Source: Candidatus Hydrogenedens sp. (GTDB taxonomy: Bacteria > Hydrogenedentota > Hydrogenedentia > Hydrogenedentales > Hydrogenedentaceae). From it: a stretch of DNA of 22,676 nucleotides. The notes under the pieces are model-generated. The model searched no databases, had not been told where the DNA came from, and saw nothing but the letters and a program-made list of their open reading frames with translations. The position numbers and the translations under genes were made by a program. The DNA is taken from contig DAOSBX010000048.1 of assembly GCA_035361075.1 (NCBI GenBank), positions 602 through 23,277 of the forward strand, written 5' to 3'. Below are positions 15,032 to 22,611 of the stretch, one piece after another; position 1 is the stretch's first letter, and each line of letters starts with the position of its first letter.

Positions 15032-16624
15032 ATGCAACGATTTTTAGTCTCATCTGTAGTGACATTTGCTCTTTGTATTGCTCCTTTAACACCATCATAC
15101 TCACAAACCCAAAACCCAGTGATTCATGAAGCCAACACGAATCCGTTAGGAATTCATTTGTCAAGACAGGTTCCACGGGAATATACACCAGGCTCACCGT
15201 TAGAGATTGTATTGACAATATATTGCGATGCACCTGACCCAAATTATCCTGTCACTGCGGTTGGTTTATATGAGTCTATACCTGCGGAGTGGACATTTAC
15301 ATCTATGCGTGGGGTTACGACAGAACCGCCACCTATAGCACCTTCGCCTGGAACACAAGGCACATTACAATTTGCATGGATTACGCCTCCTAATTTTCCA
15401 TGTACTTTTGCGTATACCGTTCAGGTACCTGAGAATATGGCAGGAGTAAAAACATTCTCTGGACAGGTCGAGTATCGAACGAACGGGCCCCGTTTAGTAT
15501 CTCCACCTGAGATTACTCAAATTAACGGGATTGACCGTATCCCGCCAGAGATTACTTTGTTGGGTGATAATCCCATGACTATTTATCAAGGGAGCGATTA
15601 CATAGAACCTGGCTGGAAAGCGAAAGATAACGCAGATGGGGATGTAACGGACCGTGTCCAGGTTAGTGGCAATGTCAATGTAAACCAGCCTGGTGAATAT
15701 ACTTTAACCTATACAGTTCGGGATAATGCTGGGAATAATGCTTCTGCAAGTCGAGTTGTCCGTGTTTTAGAGAAAAATGTAACACCAACATCAGCAACGG
15801 GAACCGTCCCAATTAGCCCTGGACCTGCGGTGTTACCACCACCTGTAACTACAACTCGCCCAACAAGACCTGCTCAAACAGCGATGAAACAACCTACAAC
15901 TTCGTCAACATCTGCGACACCACCTACATCCATTCCATCAACGAGCACACCGAGGCCAGAAGAAGTAACGTTCCCGCGTCCTGATATGCATATGCCTCCT
16001 AATATTCCAAATATCCCAAACATCCCGAAGGATGCTAAACCTCAGGGGATAGCAAGTGGACAACCGTTGAAACCGTTTGATTTGCCGAAGGAAATTAAGG
16101 GTGGTTTGAGACCTCCTCCTTCACATGAGGGTAATCGAACATTGTATGAACGGACAAAGCAGTCTGGACAAACTGTTGTACAACAGATAACCCCGCCGAG
16201 CACCACAAAGACTAATGTTGAAAAAACTACTGAGGTAACAGAAACAACACCAGCAATAACACCAAAACCACCTGTTGAACCTTTACAGGAGAGTAAAAAA
16301 CAGGAAGAGGTTATGAGTCCCGCAGAAAAAAAAGTAGAACCTTCAACAACTTCTTTGGCTACTGCTGAAAACACAAAGCCTCTGGAACCAGCCTCAATCG
16401 ATACTGGAGGGAAACCAGGTCTACCTTCTTATCTTGCCCAGTTGAAAAACTGGTGGGCTGAAAGGACACAGGCAGAACGTCGTAATTTAATGGGTATGTT
16501 TATATTATTCGGGTTACTAACCTTGCTATGTGTTATAACGGGCAGAACTGCTTACCAAGGTATTACTCCACAACCACGTAAAAAGGTAGCTAATACCATA
16601 TCAGGGGATACCTCAGAAAAATAG
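15032..16624 (+). CDS. Surface protein: Ig-like/DUF5011 domain, Pro/Thr-rich stalk, C-terminal membrane anchor
   Basis: The protein has 530 residues. A signal peptide (1 to about 24, ending SYSQ) is followed by a first beta-sandwich-like domain (about 38-165; LSRQVPREYTPGSPLEIVLT and ESIPAEWTF). A DUF5011/Cry22-type Ig-like domain follows at 170-246: PPEITLLGDNPMTIYQGSDY, EPGWKAKDNADGDVTDRV and GEYTLTYTVRDNAGN. Residues about 250-465 form a low-complexity stalk rich in Pro, Thr and Ser, including the triple NIPNIPNIP. A membrane helix lies at about 486-504 (LMGMFILFGLLTLLCVITG), with a short basic cytoplasmic tail. The layout is that of an adhesin-like or scaffold protein held in the membrane by its C-terminus; partner unknown. 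Ribosome binding is weak (GATAGG about 11 nt upstream). ispG follows 92 bp downstream. Confidence 0.88.
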   Translation: MQRFLVSSVVTFALCIAPLTPSYSQTQNPVIHEANTNPLGIHLSRQVPREYTPGSPLEIVLTIYCDAPDPNYPVTAVGLYESIPAEWTFTSMRGVTTEPPPIAPSPGTQGTLQFAWITPPNFPCTFAYTVQVPENMAGVKTFSGQVEYRTNGPRLVSPPEITQINGIDRIPPEITLLGDNPMTIYQGSDYIEPGWKAKDNADGDVTDRVQVSGNVNVNQPGEYTLTYTVRDNAGNNASASRVVRVLEKNVTPTSATGTVPISPGPAVLPPPVTTTRPTRPAQTAMKQPTTSSTSATPPTSIPSTSTPRPEEVTFPRPDMHMPPNIPNIPNIPKDAKPQGIASGQPLKPFDLPKEIKGGLRPPPSHEGNRTLYERTKQSGQTVVQQITPPSTTKTNVEKTTEVTETTPAITPKPPVEPLQESKKQEEVMSPAEKKVEPSTTSLATAENTKPLEPASIDTGGKPGLPSYLAQLKNWWAERTQAERRNLMGMFILFGLLTLLCVITGRTAYQGITPQPRKKVANTISGDTSEK

Positions 16625-16716
16625 TGTGTTCAACTTCGTTTTTACCAATATGTTAAAATCAATAAGTTATCGTTTCTGGCAACGTTGATGAAGGTTAAGT
16701 ATCCAAAAACAACATT

Positions 16717-17958
16717 ATGAGAAATATTATTCATACACGAAAACCAACACATCCTGTGAAAGTTCGAAATTGCGTAATTGGAGGAGGTGCGAATGTAGCC
16801 ATTCAGGCGATGACTAATACAAACACTGAGGATGTGGAAGCCACTGCAAACCAGGTTGCTGAACTTTTCATCGCAGGTGCTGAGATGGTTCGTATCACGG
16901 TGAACACACCGAAGTCTGCGAAATGTGTTCCCGAGATACGGAAACGATTAGAAGATATGGGGTTAGATGTACCACTTATTGGTGATTTTCATTATAATGG
17001 GCATTTATTATTATCAAAATATCCAGCCTGTGCGGAGGCATTAGATAAATACCGTATCAATCCAGGGAATGTTGGTGTAAAAGATAAAAAAAGTATTCAC
17101 TTTTCACAGATTTGCAGTATTGCAAAAGATTTTAATAAGCCGATTCGAATTGGTGTTAACATAGGTTCATTAGACCCAGAATTGGTATCCCAGAAGATGG
17201 AAGCAAACGCAAAATCAAAATCGCCCATCACGAGTGAAGAAATTTACGATGAGTGTATGCTTCTATCAGCCCTAAATTCAGTAGAAGAAGCAGTTAATTT
17301 GGGACTTGCACAGGAACAAATTGTTATTTCTTGTAAAAGCAGTTCACCGTTACAGTTGATACGGGTGTATCGTTCCCTTTCGGAACGAACGCGTCAGCCA
17401 CTGCACCTAGGTTTAACTGAAGCAGGGGCAGGTATACGAGGTATTGTTTGGTCTGCCACAGCAATGGGATTATTACTTTCAGAGGGGATAGGAGATACGA
17501 TACGGGTTAGTTTAACACCAACACCAGACAGTGACCGAAGAGAAGAGGTGTATGTGGCACAAGAAATCCTACAATCATTGGGGATTCGCCAATTTGCCCC
17601 ACAGATTATTTCGTGTCCAGGATGTGGGAGAACTTCCAGTATGGTATTTCAGGAAATTGCGGAAATAGTTCGTGATTATGTACGTAAACAACTCCCTCTG
17701 TGGCGTAAACAATTTCCTGGGGTAGAAAAGATGAATATAGCAGTTATGGGGTGTGTTGTTAATGGACCTGGGGAATCGCGCTTTGCAAATATTGGAATAA
17801 GTCTTCCTGGTAATGGCGAGCATCCACAATGCCCTCTCTACATCGATGGGAAAAAGGTGGCAACCCTTACGGGTACTGCTCAAGAGCTTGCACGCCAATT
17901 CATTACATATATCGAAGACTATGTTAAAACTTCTTATTCCAACAAAAGCAGGGGGTGA
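16717..17958 (+). CDS. ispG: 4-hydroxy-3-methylbut-2-enyl-diphosphate synthase (GcpE)
   Basis: IspG reductively turns methylerythritol cyclodiphosphate into HMBPP in the MEP isoprenoid pathway, using a [4Fe-4S] cluster and ferredoxin or flavodoxin electrons. The 413 residues comprise a TIM barrel (about 8-280: AIQAMTNTNTEDV, GDFHYNGHLLL, RINPGNVG) and the cluster domain. Ligands Cys300, Cys303 (SCPGCGRTSS) and Cys346, with Glu353 (MGCVVNGPGES), match Cys270, Cys273, Cys305 and Glu312 of the E. coli enzyme. It is about 40 residues longer than the E. coli form, with roughly 30 extra before the cluster and about 11 between Cys303 and Cys346; it lacks the large insert domain of the plant, chlamydial and Bacteroidetes forms. 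No strong ribosome binding site precedes ATG 16717. It is the only housekeeping gene here and the best phylogenetic marker. Confidence 0.97.
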   Translation: MRNIIHTRKPTHPVKVRNCVIGGGANVAIQAMTNTNTEDVEATANQVAELFIAGAEMVRITVNTPKSAKCVPEIRKRLEDMGLDVPLIGDFHYNGHLLLSKYPACAEALDKYRINPGNVGVKDKKSIHFSQICSIAKDFNKPIRIGVNIGSLDPELVSQKMEANAKSKSPITSEEIYDECMLLSALNSVEEAVNLGLAQEQIVISCKSSSPLQLIRVYRSLSERTRQPLHLGLTEAGAGIRGIVWSATAMGLLLSEGIGDTIRVSLTPTPDSDRREEVYVAQEILQSLGIRQFAPQIISCPGCGRTSSMVFQEIAEIVRDYVRKQLPLWRKQFPGVEKMNIAVMGCVVNGPGESRFANIGISLPGNGEHPQCPLYIDGKKVATLTGTAQELARQFITYIEDYVKTSYSNKSRG

Positions 17959-17980
17959 ATACTACCGAAGAAACCTTGTT

Positions 17981-18973
17981 TTACTCTGTTGACAACTCTC
18001 TGATACGTTGATAGACATAGTCATAAATGGCTTTAACTTCGCCGATGGTGAAAGGTGGGTCAATATGATGGTTTGTGCAAAACAATAAACCGCCATCTTT
18101 GAACGTTGTTAATATATGATTCACTTCTGTCTGTAATTCAAAATAATCTTTGGAATTATTTGTAGATGGTATCTCTAATCCACCCATAAAGATATACTTA
18201 TTTGAATATTTTCTTTTTTGCTCTTCTAACGATATATTTTCAGAGGTACTCAATGGATGAACGACATCATATCTTAAATCAGCAATTGCTTCTAAAATAT
18301 CTGTGATGCTCCCTGTGCTATGAAGGCTGATGAAAGCATTTCGTTTTTTGATAGTCTCAGTAAATTTCTTATGGTAAGGATAGATAAATTGTTCCCAAAT
18401 ATCACTGCCGAACATTATATTTTTATTTAAAGTCCAGTTTTCTGAGACGTGAATCATATCAATACCTAAGTCCAAGCAGTTCATAGAAAATGTAATATTC
18501 CACTTTAATAGTCGATTATATAGTTCGGTAATTTCATCTGGTGTTTCAATCATATTCGTTACTTGTCCATGGGGGGAAAAATAATTACAGAAAAAGTTGA
18601 AAAATCCTGATACATGAACATAAGTAAAACGGTCTCGACCCTCTTTATGGTGTTGAATTTGGCGAATTAATTCTTGATAGGCATCTGTATCATCAGGGTC
18701 GTGTATAGGCAGGTCTAAAATATCAATAGGAGCTGGAACTTTGTCTTGTTGCGTTAGAAATTGAAGTAGCTCGTTTTCTTCTTGCTTTTTAAATACAGGT
18801 GGTCCGCCAGAAAGATAGGCAAAATCAAACTCGTAATGGTCCTCAAAATTTTCAACTGAACTGAACACTTGATTTATTTCATCTTCAAATTTTTCTCCAA
18901 TCCATGCAGAAATAGGTATTCGGTCAGGCTTTTTATGTTTTATCACTGCAATTACTCTTTCCCTCGGTTTCAC
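17981..18973 (-). CDS. Uroporphyrinogen decarboxylase (URO-D) superfamily protein, GTG start
   Basis: This 330-residue cytoplasmic TIM-barrel protein has N-terminus KPRERVIAVIKHKKPDRIP, typical of URO-D-like proteins outside heme synthesis. Further marks are YVHVSGFFNFFCNYFS, FISLHSTGSITDILEAI (214-230) and YIFMGGLEIPS (260-270). The superfamily includes MtaA-type methyltransferases that bind zinc through HxC plus a later Cys; here the site reads His218-Ser-Thr, so the first Cys is absent, while FCTNHH (298-303) keeps Cys299. True HemE function is unlikely with this divergence and context. Such genes are numerous in Hydrogenedentota and Lentisphaerae, mostly with unknown role. The start is GTG (18971-18973) with GGAAGGAA about 8 nt upstream. 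It is convergent with ispG, 22 bp apart. Confidence 0.88.
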   Translation of the reverse strand: MKPRERVIAVIKHKKPDRIPISAWIGEKFEDEINQVFSSVENFEDHYEFDFAYLSGGPPVFKKQEENELLQFLTQQDKVPAPIDILDLPIHDPDDTDAYQELIRQIQHHKEGRDRFTYVHVSGFFNFFCNYFSPHGQVTNMIETPDEITELYNRLLKWNITFSMNCLDLGIDMIHVSENWTLNKNIMFGSDIWEQFIYPYHKKFTETIKKRNAFISLHSTGSITDILEAIADLRYDVVHPLSTSENISLEEQKRKYSNKYIFMGGLEIPSTNNSKDYFELQTEVNHILTTFKDGGLLFCTNHHIDPPFTIGEVKAIYDYVYQRIRELSTE

Positions 18974-19003
18974 CCTATGTGTTCCTTCCTTTATTTTCTC
19001 TAT

Positions 19004-19009
19004 ATTATA
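19004..19009 (-). promoter_or_regulatory. Candidate -10 box of the URO-D-like gene
   Basis: A perfect TATAAT on the minus strand lies 30 bp before the GTG start at 18973. I see no good -35 hexamer at 16-18 bp spacing. Confidence 0.3.
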
Positions 19010-19062
19010 ACGAAAATAGATATGTATTTTTGTGTAGTGTTATAAAAATTGAAAACATGAGA

Positions 19063-19092
19063 TTGTTATCGGAAACAGGAAATAAATACAAT
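19063..19092 (+). promoter_or_regulatory. Candidate promoter of the polytopic membrane protein gene
   Basis: TTGTTA (19063-19068) and TACAAT (19087-19092) are spaced by 18 bp, about 57 bp before ATG 19149. Matches to consensus are 4/6 and 5/6. Confidence 0.35.
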
Positions 19093-19148
19093 ATTACCTG
19101 GTTAAAATGTATTTATATCAACACAAACATTGTTAATTACAGGGTTCC

Positions 19149-20312
19149 ATGAAAAAATATCTGTTCTTTTCTCTACTATTTGCATTTGGTATTCTAACGA
19201 CGTTTTCGACGTATCCCGAGCCTTTATTTGAGAAGGAATATAATACTAAAAGTATACCAGAGACGAGAATTATTCGATATCGTATTGTGAGTCATGAAAA
19301 GGAAACTGAGGCTTATGCTTTATCATTTACTGGAAAAGTAATTCAAGGACAAATAACGGTACAAATAGAAGATAACCAAAAAAATGTTATAGATAAAAAA
19401 GAAATACCAGCATTTTCTCTTGTCCATTGGCATTTTATTTTGTCGTCAGAAGTAGGATTGAATAATATTTATATTGCTTTACATCTGAAAAACGCTATTG
19501 GAAATGTTCATTCTGTTGTTGCTCCAGCAATCCAGCCACACCATATTTATATAATGAAACATATCACAGTTGTGTCAACATTGGCTTTGCTTTTTATAGT
19601 TCTTTTTATAGTTTATAAAAGGAAACTACCTATCTCATGGCTAATATGGGGAATATTATTGGGGGTACTTGCACGGTTAATTTTTTATATTTGCGATTAT
19701 TTTGATTTTTTACCAACAACGATTTTCATTTCTACTACCAATGTAGAAGAAGACATTTCTGATTATGCATTCTCAGCCTATATAGCGGTAAGGGAAACGG
19801 CAGTTTTATTTTTGTTATTAGGTATCTTTGCAAGTAAGTTGCTATCAATCCAGGAGAAAACAAAGGCTTTGTTAAGTGTGTCTATTGGAATTACAATAAG
19901 TTTTTTAATGGCATCTGTGTTTTCAGGAATATTGGAAGCAGTTCAATTTTATCCATATATAAGCATTTCTCCTTATGTTCTGGCTCTTAGTTCTGTGCAA
20001 GCATCGTATACACCATGGTTTTATCTGTATCCTTCTATGCGAACTATAGTAACGTGCTGGCTGTGGTTTGTCTCTTTTTATTTCGTATTGTCAGGGGCTA
20101 TAAATGCAGATAAAAAGGCTGTGTTGCAGGGAATATTAATTTTCATCTTCACACAAACGGTTAACGTCTTTTTTGAGCAGTCCAGTTTTATATGTCGTTT
20201 CTCAAGTTGGTGGTGCCTTGTTGCTCTGTTGATAATTAGCTTTTTCCCAACCATGCTGTTCGTGTTTAATTTGTTTAATACCAGAGAAAACTATAGTAAC
20301 ACAATCATCTAA
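19149..20312 (+). CDS. Unrecognised polytopic membrane protein
   Basis: The protein has 387 residues and no family I can name with confidence. A signal peptide (1 to about 22) is followed by a predicted extracytoplasmic beta-rich part (about 25-130), then about seven membrane helices near 138-156, 162-182, 210-231, 240-264, 298-316, 324-341 and 354-376. Helix 4 carries SGILEAVQFYP with a glutamate at 262, and helix 2 carries ARLIFYICDYFDF. Polar residues inside helices could mark an active site or transport path; the glutamate-bearing helix weakly recalls YhfC/PrsW-type putative intramembrane proteases, but the key motifs of those families are not clear. ATG 19149 has AGGG about 6 nt upstream. 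It stands alone between a divergent gene and the regulator unit. Confidence 0.8.
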   Translation: MKKYLFFSLLFAFGILTTFSTYPEPLFEKEYNTKSIPETRIIRYRIVSHEKETEAYALSFTGKVIQGQITVQIEDNQKNVIDKKEIPAFSLVHWHFILSSEVGLNNIYIALHLKNAIGNVHSVVAPAIQPHHIYIMKHITVVSTLALLFIVLFIVYKRKLPISWLIWGILLGVLARLIFYICDYFDFLPTTIFISTTNVEEDISDYAFSAYIAVRETAVLFLLLGIFASKLLSIQEKTKALLSVSIGITISFLMASVFSGILEAVQFYPYISISPYVLALSSVQASYTPWFYLYPSMRTIVTCWLWFVSFYFVLSGAINADKKAVLQGILIFIFTQTVNVFFEQSSFICRFSSWWCLVALLIISFFPTMLFVFNLFNTRENYSNTII

Positions 20313-20500
20313 CTGGTAATTGGGATAGGTATATAATAGAATTAGCCCTGTAGCATTATACTAACTTAGAAAAAGGAAAACCTCATATTTATGGTTTGTA
20401 AGAACTATTATAAATATATGTAATCACTAAAATATGTAGTTATTGCCATTGATTTTTATGAATAAATACTAAAATAATTTGTTGAATGATTAAAAATAAT

Positions 20501-20529
20501 TTGACAATGATATTTTTTTATGATATATT
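20501..20529 (+). promoter_or_regulatory. Strong sigma70-type promoter with extended -10, upstream of the wHTH gene
   Basis: TTGACA (20501-20506, full consensus) is followed after exactly 17 bp by TATATT (20524-20529, 5/6). TG at 20521-20522 gives the TGn extended -10. Transcription should start near 20536, leaving a 5' leader of about 55 nt before ATG 20591. This is the best promoter match I see in the window. Confidence 0.65.
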
Positions 20530-20539
20530 TATCATAAAA
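20516..20539. promoter_or_regulatory. 24-bp palindrome overlapping the promoter, probable operator
   Basis: Arms TTTTATGATA (20516-20525) and TATCATAAAA (20530-20539) are perfect reverse complements around a TATT centre. The palindrome covers the -10 box and the predicted start point, where a bound dimeric repressor would block polymerase. The first gene of the unit codes for a winged-helix protein, so autoregulation is the simplest idea. No T-run or G+C stem makes a terminator likely. Confidence 0.6.
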
Positions 20540-20590
20540 TAGATTGTTGTAACTAATATAAAACGTAAATCTAACATTTATTATAATTAA

Positions 20591-21202
20591 ATGCAAACGT
20601 TAATTAGTGAAGAAAATAAAAATTTAGTTGATTTGACTACATTAGAGGCTTTGTTAGGCTCAGAAGCTCGGACAAAGGTCTTTTTAGTACTTTTTACAAA
20701 CTTGGGGAGAACATTTTATCAGCGTCAGGTAGAGAGTGCCACGAAATTACCACTTCGTGCTGTTCAGAGGGAATTAGAACGACTTTCACATATTGGGTTG
20801 ATTTATCAATGGAAGGAAGGGAATAGAACATGGTATCAAATCGACCAAAGTCATCCTTTGGTTCCTATTTTACAATCCCTTATATTGAAGGTATGCTCAC
20901 CTATTGACCGACTTCGCACGGTTCTCAATACTAACAAATCGGTTCGTCTTGCATTTTATCATCATGATAAGAATGAGGTTATTGTGGTGACTAACGGTGA
21001 TGTTTTCCCTGAATCTATCGAAGGGATTCGTTTGACCATTCTTACGACGAATGAGTTTATGGAGAGAATGGAACAGATGCATCCTGAGTTAATAAATGTT
21101 TTGAAAGGAGCTGTTGATTTGCTCGGGAATAGAGAAGATTTTTTATGGAGAATTATTGAAACCAACAAACTAACTATACCGAAAGGGGAAAATGTTCTAT
21201 GA
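20591..21202 (+). CDS. Winged-helix regulator with degenerate minimal nucleotidyltransferase domain
   Basis: The protein has 203 residues. Residues about 16-85 form an ArsR-like winged helix of the type that precedes MNT domains: LEALLGSEARTKVFLVLF, FYQRQVESATKLPLRAVQRE, LERLSHIGLIYQWKEGNRTW. After PLVPILQSLILK a nucleotidyltransferase-like part should follow. The tail fits the MNT pattern (RLTILTTNEFMERMEQMHPE, then VLKGAVDLLGNREDF), but the catalytic part GSxxxG plus DxD is replaced by LAFYHHDKNEVIVVTNGDVF. It is therefore probably a DNA-binding protein with a dead enzyme domain. ATG 20591 has no clear ribosome binding site. Its last 4 bp overlap the next gene (ATGA), so the two are co-translated. 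The promoter palindrome suggests that it may control its own unit. Confidence 0.85.
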   Translation: MQTLISEENKNLVDLTTLEALLGSEARTKVFLVLFTNLGRTFYQRQVESATKLPLRAVQRELERLSHIGLIYQWKEGNRTWYQIDQSHPLVPILQSLILKVCSPIDRLRTVLNTNKSVRLAFYHHDKNEVIVVTNGDVFPESIEGIRLTILTTNEFMERMEQMHPELINVLKGAVDLLGNREDFLWRIIETNKLTIPKGENVL

Positions 21203-22611
21203 GTTTTGTTTATAATCGTTCTTCATTGCAGATTCCAGAGTCATGGTGGAAATGGGCACAAGCCTCACAAGGTGTAGAACGGTATCGGTATATTGAGGAT
21301 TTTTTTCATCGGTTGGGATGGAAGTCTTTTATTCCTCTGCCCGAGACAGAAATTATAAAAAATACAGGAACATTTCCTTTTCTGTTGACGACTGCCAAAG
21401 GTAAGGGATTTTATATAGCTATTGTTCCAGATAATCTTTTGCACGTACCATCCAGAGTTAAAAACGACTATCTGGATTTTTGTCCTGTGTCCCGTTTGCT
21501 TATCGATGAATTTTCAGGGGAACATAGTCCATATTTGTTAATAACTGATTTTGGCAAATTTCATTTTTATTCTATTCCTGAACAGACACTTCTTCTTTGG
21601 GCGGATTATCCAGCTCAATTTCAGGTGGAGATAGCACCTTTACTTTTCGAGATGACTATTGATAATGGTTCCCTTGATGAGATACCACAAATACCGAAAA
21701 GTACAATGGCACGGGAACTGCGAGAATGGAATTCAAGTTGGGTCAAGAAACTTATGCAGTTTTCAGATTTACCCGAAGAGAAGACAAATATTATTATAGA
21801 CCGACTTTTCATTATACATCATGTTTTTTCGAACAAAATATTTTGGAAAACAAGGGAGTTTTTGGAGGAACGGCTTTTAGACCTTATCGACCTTGCAATT
21901 ACACAACAACAATCTGCAGGGATAGGGGAGGCATTAATCTCGCTTTTCCATGATATGTGGTTTGACTGGAGAATTAATGTTTTTCAAATTGATACAGAGA
22001 TAGACCGCGTTTTATCGGAAGATGAAATAGCCACAGAACTTCTCTATGAGTATCCCTTACTCTCGCCGAAAAAATTTGAGACATCTGTTATGTTAGAGAG
22101 TTTTAATTATGGGGATGCGCTCGAACGGATGCGTATTCGTATGATTCCTGAACCAAATCCTGACCGTGAGGCATACCTACATACACAAACAAAAGAGACT
22201 ATAGATCAGGCACAAATAGAAGTGGATATTTCAGAAGAAGGGTATCGTGCTATCCTTTTCTGGTTTGACCGATTGATAAAGTGCTATGAAATGTTAGAAG
22301 AAAAAGAAATGGCAAAACTACCCCCAGCCGAGAATGTAGATGACCTATGGACGTGGGGACATCGGAATAACGATATTCCGATGACCTTCCGAAATAAGAT
22401 TCAACAAGCATGTCTGCATGGTTTCCGCATTTACTATCAAAATGCACGACAACTAAGAATCGCTCGCCTGCTTCTTACCATCCATCTTATCCAGTTATAT
22501 AGTGAGTCCAAACATCCTCTGGAAAAATTTCCTTCCATGGAACACATCTTCGTGAAAAAACCAGAACCCATCCCCTCAGAACGTTCAATAACACGGAGAC
22601 TCTCTTCATAA
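21199..22611 (+). CDS. Degenerate type IIG restriction-modification-like protein without nuclease or methylase motifs
   Basis: The protein has 470 residues; GGGGA about 9 nt before ATG 21199, and a 4-bp overlap with the wHTH gene. I do not recognise it with certainty. Its plan resembles the N-terminal half of Eco57I/PglX-like enzymes: YIEDFFHRLGW (31-41), then a segment where PD-(D/E)xK residues would stand (GKGFYIAIVPDNLL, 68-81), then SPYLLITDFGKFHFYSI (110-126), like the 'vlTnG..w.~Y' strand. A helical part follows with DRLFIIHHVFSN (201-212), LISLFHDMWFDWRINVFQID (246-265) and MLESFNYGDALERM (298-311), where a true enzyme has the 'ilG.vYE..L' entry to the methylase. No methylase motif (NPPY, FxGxG) is found; a different helical tail follows (340-470). 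It could be a structural or DNA-binding relic with a new role. Confidence 0.75.
   Translation: MSFVYNRSSLQIPESWWKWAQASQGVERYRYIEDFFHRLGWKSFIPLPETEIIKNTGTFPFLLTTAKGKGFYIAIVPDNLLHVPSRVKNDYLDFCPVSRLLIDEFSGEHSPYLLITDFGKFHFYSIPEQTLLLWADYPAQFQVEIAPLLFEMTIDNGSLDEIPQIPKSTMARELREWNSSWVKKLMQFSDLPEEKTNIIIDRLFIIHHVFSNKIFWKTREFLEERLLDLIDLAITQQQSAGIGEALISLFHDMWFDWRINVFQIDTEIDRVLSEDEIATELLYEYPLLSPKKFETSVMLESFNYGDALERMRIRMIPEPNPDREAYLHTQTKETIDQAQIEVDISEEGYRAILFWFDRLIKCYEMLEEKEMAKLPPAENVDDLWTWGHRNNDIPMTFRNKIQQACLHGFRIYYQNARQLRIARLLLTIHLIQLYSESKHPLEKFPSMEHIFVKKPEPIPSERSITRRLSS

Noticed and set aside
16042..16374. 110-residue minus-strand frame
   Set aside because: It is a shadow of the low-complexity Pro/Thr stalk on the other strand.
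17981..18973. HemE (heme biosynthesis uroporphyrinogen decarboxylase)
   Set aside because: The sequence is of the divergent URO-D-like catabolic type, and no heme genes are nearby.
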